A program made the position numbers and the translations under genes. From positions 1-10,429 of the forward strand of contig CAZVLE010000088.1 in NCBI GenBank assembly GCA_964627855.1: a DNA stretch of 10,429 nucleotides, given 5' to 3'. This DNA comes from CAZVLE01 sp964627855. GTDB lineage: Bacteria; Bacillota; Dethiobacteria; DTU022. Positions 1-6,210 of the stretch are shown here, one piece after another. The stretch's first letter is position 1, and each line of letters begins with the position of its first letter. The notes beneath the pieces were generated by a model. That model was not told where the DNA came from. It did no database searches and saw only the letters and a program-made list of their open reading frames with translations.

Positions 1-70
1 GGATTAAAAGACTTGGGAATAAATGTTAGCAAAAAGGCTGAAAAATGCTTATTTTATAGACATTTTCGAA

Positions 71-100
71 GTAGATTAAACCAGATTCAATCAGATTAAA
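71..100. repeat. three tandem 10-bp AGATTAAA-type repeats beside the tRNA remnant
   Basis: Three consecutive 10-base units read GTAGATTAAA, CCAGATTCAA and TCAGATTAAA, ending about 8 bases before the tRNA-like sequence. A further GATTAAAAG at 2-10 matches GATTAAAAG at 94-102. Short direct repeats about one helical turn apart next to a tRNA 3' end resemble arm-type binding sites of tyrosine integrases, but AT-rich DNA can produce such a pattern by chance. Otherwise bases 1-108 hold no gene that I can support. Confidence 0.4.
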
Positions 101-108
101 AGTTGCCC

Positions 109-173
109 GCACGACTCGAAATCGTGTAACGGTTTAAACCCGTTCGTGGGTTCGAATCCCACTCTCTCCGCCA
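109..173 (+). tRNA. 3' part of tRNA-Ser(CGA), 5' third missing; probable att-site remnant
   Basis: The sequence has an anticodon stem (110-114 pairing with 122-126), a loop with anticodon CGA at 117-119, a long class II variable arm (about 127-145), a T stem and loop (146-162, containing GTTCGAAT), the 3' acceptor strand TCTCTCC (163-169), discriminator G170 and an encoded CCA at 171-173. This is a serine tRNA. The 5' acceptor strand (expected GGAGAGA) and the D-arm are absent: upstream is AT-rich sequence with no D-loop, so it cannot fold into a full tRNA and is probably not functional. A 3' tRNA copy of this kind is what tRNA-targeted integration leaves at the far end of an element, while the complete gene is rebuilt at the other end. 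By that reading the element lies to the left and the resident chromosome to the right. A simple deletion is the alternative. Confidence 0.75.
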
Positions 174-189
174 TAGTAGATTCCTTTGG

Positions 190-225
190 AAGCAGGGTTT
201 CAGGATCAATACTGGAGCCCTGCTT
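190..225. terminator. possible hairpin terminator between tRNA remnant and dppF end
   Basis: AAGCAGGG (190-197) pairs perfectly with CCCTGCTT (218-225) across a 20-base loop. On the plus strand it is followed by TTTATTA, a weak U-tract. On the minus strand, where it would follow the dppF stop by about 20 bases, there is no U-tract. It may end transcription from the tRNA side or simply mark the end of the transporter operon. The long loop and poor U-tract keep this tentative. Confidence 0.35.
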
Positions 226-245
226 TATTAATGGGACGGCACAAA

Positions 246-1259
246 TTATTGAGAGAATTCCAATTGCCCTGAGTGAATGGCCTCAAAATAGTGGCATGCG
301 GCCTGATGACCTTCAACCATGCAATCGGCTGACCTTAATTCGGGGCTTTCTGTCCTGCATAGGTCTCTTACAAACGGACAGCGGGTATGAAACCTGCATC
401 CTTCCGGGGGATCAATAGAAGAGGGAACATCCCCTTCCAGAACGATTCGCTTTGTTTTCCGGCCGGGTTTTGGAATTGGTATGGCCGAGAGCAGCGCCTG
501 CGTATAGGGATGCCGGGGCTTCTCAAACAGAGAAACTTTGTCGGCAATTTCTACTATACGGCCCAGGTACATAACGATAATTCGATCGGAAATATGCCGG
601 ACCACTCCGAGATCATGCGAAATGAATAAATAAGTAAGCTGAAACTCTCTTTGCAGTTTTTTTAATAGGTTTAATATCTGTGCTCTGATTGAGACGTCAA
701 GCGCTGAAACTGCTTCATCGCAGATAATTAATTTAGGATTTAATGATAAAGCCCGGGCGATGCCAATGCGTTGTCTCTGGCCTCCACTAAATTCATGGGG
801 GTAACGGTCTGCCTGGTATGGAGCCAATCCGACTATTTCAAGAAGCTCAAGGGTACGTGATCGCCTTTGTTCCTTTGGGACGATATTTTGGATATGCAAA
901 GCTTCCTCCAGCATCTGAGAAACAGTTTGCCGGGGATTGATCGAAGCGTAGGGATCCTGAAAAATAATCTGCAGATCTTTACGCATTCTTCTGATTTCCT
1001 TTTTGCTCATAATTGTAAGGTTTACACCGTTAAAAATAACATCCCCGGCAGTCGGTTCTTCTAAACGGATTATTGCCCTGCCGACAGTAGATTTTCCGCA
1101 GCCCGATTCCCCGACAAGACTAACAGTTTCACCTTCGTAAACCGAAAAAGAAATATCGTCTACTGCTTTTACAAAGTTGACTGTTTGTCCTAAAAAACCA
1201 CCTTTAAGAGGAAAATATTTTTTAAGCTTTTTAACCCGCAGGAGTTCTTTATTGATCAT
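246..1259 (-). CDS. dppF: oligopeptide/dipeptide ABC transporter ATPase, DppF/OppF type
   Basis: Second of the two cytoplasmic ATPases that power import by the adjacent permeases; 337 residues, usual for the family. Visible motifs are Walker A GESGCGKST (50-58), Q-loop Gln101 in FQDPYASINPR, signature SGGQRQR (158-164), Walker B LIICDE (177-182), D-loop SALD (185-188) and switch His215 in ISHD. The C-terminal oligopeptide-transporter extension carries C288, C294, C301 and C322, the cysteine set linked to an iron-sulfur cluster in characterised Opp/Dpp ATPases. I chose ATG 1257-1259 because AAGGAGGTG stands 7 bases upstream. The frame stays open to 1325, but those 22 residues look unlike the family. 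The start overlaps the end of dppD by 11 bases, suggesting translational coupling. It is the last gene of the operon. The family is certain; the substrate (peptide, glutathione or other) is not shown by the sequence. Confidence 0.93.
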   Translation of the reverse strand: MINKELLRVKKLKKYFPLKGGFLGQTVNFVKAVDDISFSVYEGETVSLVGESGCGKSTVGRAIIRLEEPTAGDVIFNGVNLTIMSKKEIRRMRKDLQIIFQDPYASINPRQTVSQMLEEALHIQNIVPKEQRRSRTLELLEIVGLAPYQADRYPHEFSGGQRQRIGIARALSLNPKLIICDEAVSALDVSIRAQILNLLKKLQREFQLTYLFISHDLGVVRHISDRIIVMYLGRIVEIADKVSLFEKPRHPYTQALLSAIPIPKPGRKTKRIVLEGDVPSSIDPPEGCRFHTRCPFVRDLCRTESPELRSADCMVEGHQAACHYFEAIHSGQLEFSQ

Positions 1260-2262
1260 AAAGCAGCACCTCCTTGCGGCCTTTCCATGACTCGTTATAA
1301 ATCCAGCATCTGACCATCCTGTCATCTCCCTGGTCTGTTAAAGGGGGATATTGCACCGAACAGATTTCTTCTGCATAAGGGCAGCGTGGGCTAAAGCGAC
1401 AGCCTTCAGGCATACCGGCAGGGCTGGGAACAGATCCTTTAATTGCTTCCAGTTCATCTACATCAATATCGTGACGGGGCAGCGAATTAAATAATCCAAC
1501 GGTATAGGGATGCTTCGGTTCTGCAAATAAGGTCTGAACGTCAGCATACTCGACAATGCTGCCGCAATACATCACAGCGACATAACTGCAGGTCTCAGCA
1601 ACGATACCGAGATCGTGGGTTATGATGATCACCGACATGCCCAGCTTATCCTGAAGCTCTTTGATCAGCTCTAAAATTTGTGCCTGGATGGTAACGTCCA
1701 AAGCAGTTGTCGGTTCGTCGGCAATAAGAAGATCCGGTACACAGGCCAGTGCCATGGCGATCATCACTCTTTGTCTCATCCCGCCGGATAGCTCAAAGGG
1801 GTATTGGCTAATTCTTTTTTCCGGGGAGGCAATACCAACAAGCTTAAGCATATCCAACGATTTAGTCATTGCTTCCCGTTGGCCTATATTCTGATGGATC
1901 TGATAAGATTCCCTGATCTGTTCGCCTATAGTCAAGACGGGATTTAGGGAGGTCATCGGCTCCTGAAAAATCATCGAAATATTATTGCCGCGAATGTGCA
2001 GCATCTCCTTTTCACTCTTTTTCAGAATATCCTGGCCATTAAATAAAATTTCTCCGCCAATAATTGCCCCCGGCTTCTCAATGAGTCTCAATATTGACAG
2101 GGCCATGACGCTTTTGCCGCAACCTGACTCTCCAACTACACCAACTGTTTCACCTTTGGGTACAATTAAAGATACTCCATCAACGGCCTTTACCTCTCCA
2201 TCGTCTGTAAAAAAAGAAGTCTGGAGGTTGTTTATCTTCAGGATAAGGTTATTCTGACTCAC
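1249..2262 (-). CDS. dppD: oligopeptide/dipeptide ABC transporter ATPase, DppD/OppD type
   Basis: Partner ATPase of the importer, 337 residues. Motifs in order: Walker A GESGCGKS (44-51), Q-loop Gln100 in FQEPMTSLNP, signature SGGMRQR (159-165), Walker B LLIADEP (178-184), D-loop TALD (186-189) and switch His216 in ITHD. FQEPMTSLNP and SGGMRQRV are typical of the D subunit, against FQDPYASINP and SGGQRQR in F. C288, C294, C301 and C319 sit at nearly the same positions as in the neighbouring ATPase and mark the C-terminal cysteine-rich segment. The start is a GTG (2260-2262) preceded by GAAGGTG about 8 bases upstream. The gene follows the permease dppB after 29 bases and overlaps dppF, so it is in the middle of one transcript. 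ATP binding and hydrolysis at the inner face of the membrane is the expected role; the substrate is unknown. Confidence 0.94.
   Translation of the reverse strand: MSQNNLILKINNLQTSFFTDDGEVKAVDGVSLIVPKGETVGVVGESGCGKSVMALSILRLIEKPGAIIGGEILFNGQDILKKSEKEMLHIRGNNISMIFQEPMTSLNPVLTIGEQIRESYQIHQNIGQREAMTKSLDMLKLVGIASPEKRISQYPFELSGGMRQRVMIAMALACVPDLLIADEPTTALDVTIQAQILELIKELQDKLGMSVIIITHDLGIVAETCSYVAVMYCGSIVEYADVQTLFAEPKHPYTVGLFNSLPRHDIDVDELEAIKGSVPSPAGMPEGCRFSPRCPYAEEICSVQYPPLTDQGDDRMVRCWIYNESWKGRKEVLLYDQ
1267..1275 (-). promoter_or_regulatory. strong ribosome binding site deciding the dppF start
   Basis: On the minus strand AAGGAGGTG lies inside the 3' end of dppD and 7 bases before the ATG at 1257-1259. 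It favours this start over the upstream in-frame ATG at 1323-1325. Confidence 0.8.
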
Positions 2263-2291
2263 TTAAAACACACCTTCTCTTTCTGCAGTGA

Positions 2292-3212
2292 TTAATTCAG
2301 GTCGATCCTTTTATTGATATAACGGTAGGAAATATCGACCAGCATATTGACGAATACAAAAGTTAAGGCAAAAACCAAAACTACGCCCTGCACAAGAGGA
2401 AAATCGCGAGCTCTGATTGCATCTATAGCCAGACGGCCCATGCCGTTTATGGCAAAGACTGTTTCGGTAATCACGGTACCTGACAAAAGCATACCCATTT
2501 CAATGCCCACGACTGTTACTATAGGAATAAGCGCATTTTTCAGACCATGCTTGTAAATAATCACTCGTTCCCGGACGCCTTTAGCCCGGGCAGTGCGAAT
2601 ATAATCCTGGTTGATTACGTCAAGCATGCTCGAACGAGTCATTCTGGCAATAATGGCCGCGCCTGCAGTCCCCAGGGTTATAACCGGAAGAATTGCCTGC
2701 TGCCATGTTCCCCAGCCTGAAGGCGGCAATGCTGATAATTCTATGGAGACATATTTTATCAACATCAATCCAAGCCAGAAGTTAGGCATTGATAAGCCGA
2801 ACAAGGCTATAACCATAAGGACTGAGTCAATTAAACTGTACTTGCGTACCGCCGATACAATCCCGGCAATCAGCCCGATGAAAACACTTAAAATCATACT
2901 GTAGATGGCCAGCTTCATGGTAATCCAAAATCTCGGTTTTATTTCGTCGAGAACCGGACGGCTACTGCGAACAGATTGACCCAAATCTCCCTGGATCAAT
3001 TTACCCATATACTTGCCGTACTGGACATGAATAGGGTCGTTTAAACCGAGCCTTTCCCTGATCGCTTCTACCTGTGCAGCCGGTGCTGCTTCACCGGCAA
3101 TTATCTGGGCCGGATCTCCCGGTATAAAATGCATTAATGAGAAGACCAGTATAGTTACACCGATGATTACCGGAATGGTCTGGATTAATCTTCTAACAAT
3201 AAACTGAAGCAA
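2292..3212 (-). CDS. dppB: oligopeptide/dipeptide ABC transporter permease, DppB type
   Basis: Inner-membrane channel subunit, 306 residues, the usual length. The N-terminus (QFIVRRLIQTIPVIIGVTI followed by HFIPGDPA) is the classic DppB/OppB/GsiC start: a first membrane segment around 9-29, an extracytoplasmic stretch with GLNDP and GDLGQS, then further membrane segments near 98-122, 128-155, 170-190, 228-250 and 272-292. The cytoplasmic coupling loop DYIRTARAKGVRER (203-216) is the EAA motif that contacts the ATPases. The start is TTG at 3210-3212; conservation of the N-terminus and GAGGGGTG 8 bases upstream support it, and no better ATG exists. It lies 17 bases after dppC and 29 bases before dppD. 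It should form a heterodimer with DppC. The cargo cannot be read from the sequence. Confidence 0.94.
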   Translation of the reverse strand: MLQFIVRRLIQTIPVIIGVTILVFSLMHFIPGDPAQIIAGEAAPAAQVEAIRERLGLNDPIHVQYGKYMGKLIQGDLGQSVRSSRPVLDEIKPRFWITMKLAIYSMILSVFIGLIAGIVSAVRKYSLIDSVLMVIALFGLSMPNFWLGLMLIKYVSIELSALPPSGWGTWQQAILPVITLGTAGAAIIARMTRSSMLDVINQDYIRTARAKGVRERVIIYKHGLKNALIPIVTVVGIEMGMLLSGTVITETVFAINGMGRLAIDAIRARDFPLVQGVVLVFALTFVFVNMLVDISYRYINKRIDLN

Positions 3213-3229
3213 TAAATGGCACCCCTCTT

Positions 3230-4132
3230 CTATGCTTTCATCTTGGGATCGAAGGCGTCTCTTAATCCGTCTCCAAACAGATTAAAGGCCAGCACGACAA
3301 GAACTATGGCCAACCCCGGGAAAAGTGCTACGTGTGGATGATCAAACATATAACTGCGGCCCTGGCTCAGCATAGCTCCCCACTCCGGGGTTGGTGGCTG
3401 GGCTCCAAGCCCAAGGAATGAAAGGCCGCTGGCAATCAAAATGGCGATCGCAATTCTGATCGTGGCTTGCACAATAATTGGCGAGACAATATTTGGCAAT
3501 ATGTGTAATATTATGATCCGCAGATCGCTGGCTCCGAGGGCGCGAATAGCATCGATATATTCGAGCTTCTTTACAACCATGGTTGATCCTCTTACGATGC
3601 GGGCAAAACCGGGCACAGAGAAAATACCGACAGCAAGAATTACATTTGTTATGCTGCCGCCGAGGACGCTGACCAGGGCAATAGCCAGTAAAATACCGGG
3701 AAATGCCAGCAGTACATCTATAAAGCGCATTGTAATTGTATCAAATATTTTCCCATAATAACCGGATAATATCCCCAGGGGAACCCCGATAATCAGCCCA
3801 ACGGCAACCGACAAAAACCCCACATAGAGGGTTATAGACATACCGTGAACAAGACGGGTAAGGATATCCCGCCCGTTATGGTCTGTTCCCAGCCAGTGAT
3901 CTGCAGAAGGAGCCAGCAATCTCAGCGAATAATTAACTGCGACCGGATCATGAGTGGTCAGGTACGGACCGACGATTGCAACTATAATTAGAAGCAGGAT
4001 GAAGTATCCACCGATCAGGGCAACCCGGTTTTTTCTTAAACGCTTATAAACTATATGCCAACCGATAGAGCCTTTGATCAATTGTTCCCCAACACCAGGT
4101 GAGCTTTCTGCCATATCGCTCATATAATCCAT
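3230..4132 (-). CDS. dppC: oligopeptide/dipeptide ABC transporter permease, DppC type
   Basis: Second channel subunit and first gene of the minus-strand operon; 300 residues from this start. It has the short cytoplasmic N-terminus and first membrane segment (about 36-57) of DppC proteins, the family signature LGTDHNGRD (81-89), a membrane core from about 98 to 290, and the coupling loop EYIDAIRALGAS (191-202). SFLGLGAQPPTPEWG (238-252) is another hallmark. The start is uncertain. ATG 4130-4132 has AGAAAGGA only 3 bases upstream. ATG 4121-4123 uses the same site at 12 bases. TTG 4172-4174 has AAAAGGA at 9 bases and would add 14 residues, and the operon's other TTG and GTG starts keep that option open. 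The function does not depend on the choice. Confidence 0.92.
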   Translation of the reverse strand: MDYMSDMAESSPGVGEQLIKGSIGWHIVYKRLRKNRVALIGGYFILLLIIVAIVGPYLTTHDPVAVNYSLRLLAPSADHWLGTDHNGRDILTRLVHGMSITLYVGFLSVAVGLIIGVPLGILSGYYGKIFDTITMRFIDVLLAFPGILLAIALVSVLGGSITNVILAVGIFSVPGFARIVRGSTMVVKKLEYIDAIRALGASDLRIIILHILPNIVSPIIVQATIRIAIAILIASGLSFLGLGAQPPTPEWGAMLSQGRSYMFDHPHVALFPGLAIVLVVLAFNLFGDGLRDAFDPKMKA

Positions 4133-4244
4133 CGTTCCTTTCTTTTGGTATCCATATCCTAAATTCCACGTCAAATCAAAGATTCCTTTTTCTGAGCATA
4201 TTTATGAGACATCAATTAGTCTTGGCTCTTGGGAGTTCTTCAAG

Positions 4245-4273
4245 ATTTAAGATAGGTCCTTCCCGGTTTTCAA
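4245..4273 (-). promoter_or_regulatory. candidate promoter of the dppCBDF operon
   Basis: Read on the minus strand, TTGAAA (4273-4268) and TTAAAT (4250-4245) are 17 bases apart, matching the sigma-A consensus at 5/6 and 4/6. Transcription would begin near 4238 and leave a leader of about 100 bases. A second possibility is TTGAAG with ACTAAT, 17 bases apart, about 25 bases further downstream. Its -35 overlaps that of the opposite promoter. Confidence 0.4.
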
Positions 4274-4295
4274 AAGATAATATCTATAGTATAAT
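4267..4295 (+). promoter_or_regulatory. candidate promoter of the solute-binding protein gene
   Basis: A perfect -10 TATAAT (4290-4295) lies 17 bases after TTTTCA (4267-4272), which matches the -35 consensus at 4/6. The transcript would start near 4302 and carry a leader of about 106 bases. In that leader GTCTTAA (4315-4321) can pair with TTAAGAC (4348-4354) across a 26-base loop. Confidence 0.5.
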
Positions 4296-4296
4296 C
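4276..4296. promoter_or_regulatory. interrupted dyad over the -10 box, possible operator
   Basis: GATAATA (4276-4282) and TATAATC (4290-4296) form an interrupted palindrome (GATnATA, 7 bases, TATnATC) that covers the plus-strand -10 box. A repressor site would fit here, but the dyad is AT-rich and may be chance. No regulator gene is in the window. Confidence 0.2.
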
Positions 4297-4407
4297 ATTT
4301 TAGTGCTTTTTATGGTCTTAATGATATTTTTGTAATTAATGAAACAGTTAAGACTTATAAAAGCAGGATACCAATATTATCTAAGGTTAAAGGGGGAAAG
4401 ACTGTTT

Positions 4408-5976
4408 ATGAGAAGCAAAATGTTTTTGTTAATTGCAATTCTGGCTATGGTGCCTTTTATGCTGGTAGCATGCGCCTCGCCGGACGAAGCAGCACCGGCT
4501 CCCGGTGGCGGAGATCTGATCATCGCCACACTGTCAGACGCAGTATCGCTTGATCCTCACGGTTCAAACGATGTTCCGTCGGCTAAAGTTTGCTACAATA
4601 TCTATGAATCGCTCGTATTTTTTGATCAGGACAGCGTACTGCAGCCTTTGCTGGCAACAGAGTGGAGTGCAGTTGATGACACTACCTGGGAGTTTGTTCT
4701 GCGTGAAGGAGTTAAATTCCACGACGGTTCTGATTTAACAGCAGCAGCAGTTAAGGCTTCTTTTGACCGCCTGCTGGATCCGGATATCGCTTCACCGCGT
4801 CTCTTCCTGTTTTCCATGCTTGAGGAAGTCATCGTCATCGATGACTACACCGTGCACTTTGTTACCGAGTTTCCATTTGCACCACTGCCCGCTCACCTTG
4901 CTCACAACGGCGGGGCAATTATCAGTCTGGAGGCTATTGAAGCTGACTATGCCGAGATGGCCGCAGGTAGCGAAGCCGGTACCTATCTTGCGCAAAATCC
5001 ATCCGGCACCGGCTTTTTTAAACTTGAAAGCTGGGATCCGGGCGCTCAGCTTAAACTTATCCGCAACGATGACTACTGGGGTGAAAAAGCGAAACTTGAA
5101 AGTGTAACCTTCAAAGTTGTACCCGAGAGTCTAACACGTCTGTCTGAGCTGGAAACCGGCTTTGCTCATATTGCTGATCCGGTTGAGCCAAGCGATATGA
5201 GTCGGGTTACGAACATGGCGAATGCCGATATGGATGTTACATCAGTAACGGTTATGGCTTATCTCGGTTATAACTGTGACAAAGCTCCTTACGATGATGT
5301 GCGCGTTCGTCAGGCAATTTCGATGGCTATCAATAAGGCTGATATTATTGATGGAGCCTACCAGGGAACCGCAATTCCTGCAGACGGTCCTATTGCGCCG
5401 GGTGTTTTCGGCTACGATTCGACTGTTAAAGGATTATCTTATGACGTGGAGAAGGCTAAGCAACTTCTGGCTGATGCAGGTCTCGAAGACGGCTTCTCCG
5501 CAACAATCTGGACAAATGACAACCCTGTCCGGATCATGATAGCAGAATACATGCAGTCAGAATTAAGAGAACTGAACATCGATGTCAGCATTGAAGTCCT
5601 TGAGTGGGGCGCATACCTTGAAAAAACGGCAGCAGGCGAACATGAAATGTTTATTCTCGGCTGGTCGACTCCGACCCTGGATGCAGACTATGCAGTGTAC
5701 GCTCTCTTCCATTCGGATAATGTGGGAGCACCGGGTAACCGCGCCTTCTTCAGGAATGATGCTGCTGACGCGCTTCTGGACAGTGGACGGCAGGAACCTG
5801 ATCCGGATAAGCGCTTGGCCATCTACAGCGAACTTCAGGAAATCCTGGTTGAAGAGGCACCGATGCTTTACCTTGTCTACAATGAGAACCTGGCCGGAGT
5901 CAACAAGAATGTTAAAAACTTCTGGGTTACGGCCGCTAGTATGTTTATGCTTCAGGATGTTTATATCGAGCAATAG
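4408..5976 (+). CDS. lipoprotein solute-binding protein of the peptide/nickel/glutathione ABC family (SBP_bac_5)
   Basis: Extracellular binding protein, 522 residues, that delivers substrate to the divergently encoded DppBCDF-type importer. The N-terminus is a lipoprotein signal: MRSK, a hydrophobic stretch (5-21) and lipobox LVAC with Cys22 as the lipidation site, then an acidic, Pro/Ala/Gly-rich linker (23-35). The mature part has the family-5 features: SLDPHGSND (47-55), YESLV (66-70), the LATEW region (82-86), and WEFVLREGVKFHDG (94-107). Later VRQAISMAINK and ILGWSTPTLDADYA resemble proteins often labelled glutathione-binding (GsiB-like), but that label is not proof of substrate. I chose ATG 4408 because AAGGGGGA is about 10 bases upstream and a signal peptide begins at once. 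The frame extends to 4339 but lacks a ribosome binding site. It ends in TAG, followed by a strong terminator, so it is probably a single-gene transcript. Confidence 0.93.
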   Translation: MRSKMFLLIAILAMVPFMLVACASPDEAAPAPGGGDLIIATLSDAVSLDPHGSNDVPSAKVCYNIYESLVFFDQDSVLQPLLATEWSAVDDTTWEFVLREGVKFHDGSDLTAAAVKASFDRLLDPDIASPRLFLFSMLEEVIVIDDYTVHFVTEFPFAPLPAHLAHNGGAIISLEAIEADYAEMAAGSEAGTYLAQNPSGTGFFKLESWDPGAQLKLIRNDDYWGEKAKLESVTFKVVPESLTRLSELETGFAHIADPVEPSDMSRVTNMANADMDVTSVTVMAYLGYNCDKAPYDDVRVRQAISMAINKADIIDGAYQGTAIPADGPIAPGVFGYDSTVKGLSYDVEKAKQLLADAGLEDGFSATIWTNDNPVRIMIAEYMQSELRELNIDVSIEVLEWGAYLEKTAAGEHEMFILGWSTPTLDADYAVYALFHSDNVGAPGNRAFFRNDAADALLDSGRQEPDPDKRLAIYSELQEILVEEAPMLYLVYNENLAGVNKNVKNFWVTAASMFMLQDVYIEQ

Positions 5977-5999
5977 TAATCGTTAAATAATGCTATTCG

Positions 6000-6028
6000 G
6001 GGACTGCTCATCGGAGCAGTCCCTTTTT
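6000..6028 (+). terminator. Rho-independent terminator of the solute-binding protein gene
   Basis: A perfect 10-bp stem, GGGACTGCTC (6000-6009) with GAGCAGTCCC (6014-6023), has a 4-base ATCG loop and is followed directly by TTTTT (6024-6028). It starts 23 bases after the stop codon. Confidence 0.93.
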
Positions 6029-6037
6029 ACTATCCAT

Positions 6038-6135
6038 ATTGTCAAGGGGACGGGGTTGTTGACAACATTGTTGTTTACAAATACTGTCCCCTTGGCGATT
6101 CACGAAGTTGTCAACAACCCCGTCCCCTTGACAAT
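6038..6135. repeat. palindromic repeat, copy 1: perfect 29-bp inverted arms with 40-bp centre (REP/MITE-like)
   Basis: The arm at 6038-6066 (begins ATTGTCAAGGGGACGGGG) is perfectly inverted at 6107-6135. Pairing continues outward for about four more positions if one G-T pair is allowed (6034-6037 with 6136-6139). Each arm also has its own small dyad, with TTGTCAA at one end and TTGACAA at the other, so one arm can fold alone. The 40-base centre contains a decayed extra arm. The element sits 9 bases after the terminator and ends about 75 bases before aroF. No target-site duplication is evident. An identical pair of arms recurs at 8144-8208. No transposase is in the window; if mobile, it would need one in trans. 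Confidence 0.9.
6070..6099. repeat. degenerate third arm inside palindrome copy 1
   Basis: This stretch aligns with the right arm (6107-6135) over its whole length with one inserted base and about seven substitutions. It shares GTTGT at its start, ACAA, the block GTCCCCTTG and the final AT. It can pair with the left arm in competition with the intact right arm. The simplest reading is that the array once held more arms and one has decayed. Confidence 0.7.
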
Positions 6136-6147
6136 GTGGCGAAAAGT

Positions 6148-6177
6148 TTGATTTAACTCGGTAGACTGTGTTATTAT
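6148..6177 (+). promoter_or_regulatory. candidate promoter of aroF-pheA
   Basis: TTGATT (6148-6153) and TATTAT (6172-6177) are 18 bases apart, matching consensus at 4/6 and 5/6, and would start transcription near 6184, about 27 bases before the aroF ATG. An alternative -35, TTGACA at 6128-6133, lies inside the palindrome arm and is 18 bases from TTTAAC (6152-6157). The short leader leaves no room for a T-box or other riboswitch. Confidence 0.5.
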
Positions 6178-6210
6178 TGCTCAAATAAAGGATCATAACG
6201 GAGATGGGAC

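Noticed and set aside
109..173. A complete, functional tRNA-Ser gene
   Set aside because: There is no D-arm and no GGAGAGA to pair with the 3' acceptor strand anywhere in bases 1-108, and tRNA introns do not lie at this position.
146..418. Short plus-strand reading frame across the tRNA end and the dppF 3' end
   Set aside because: It begins within the tRNA sequence and overlaps the well-supported dppF on the other strand; no ribosome binding site and no recognisable protein.
1260..1325. 22-residue N-terminal extension of DppF
   Set aside because: The ATG at 1257-1259 has an ideal ribosome binding site and begins where homology begins; the extra residues only reflect the open frame inside dppD.
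4339..4407. 23-residue N-terminal extension of the binding protein
   Set aside because: No ribosome binding site before 4339, and the extension would bury the lipoprotein signal peptide.
5563..5986. Overlapping frames of about 135 residues on both strands within the binding-protein gene
   Set aside because: They are out-of-frame shadows of a strongly conserved coding region, with biased composition and no family features.
6136..6210. T-box or other amino acid riboswitch before aroF
   Set aside because: The stretch is only about 75 bases, has no T-box sequence and no terminator/antiterminator pair.
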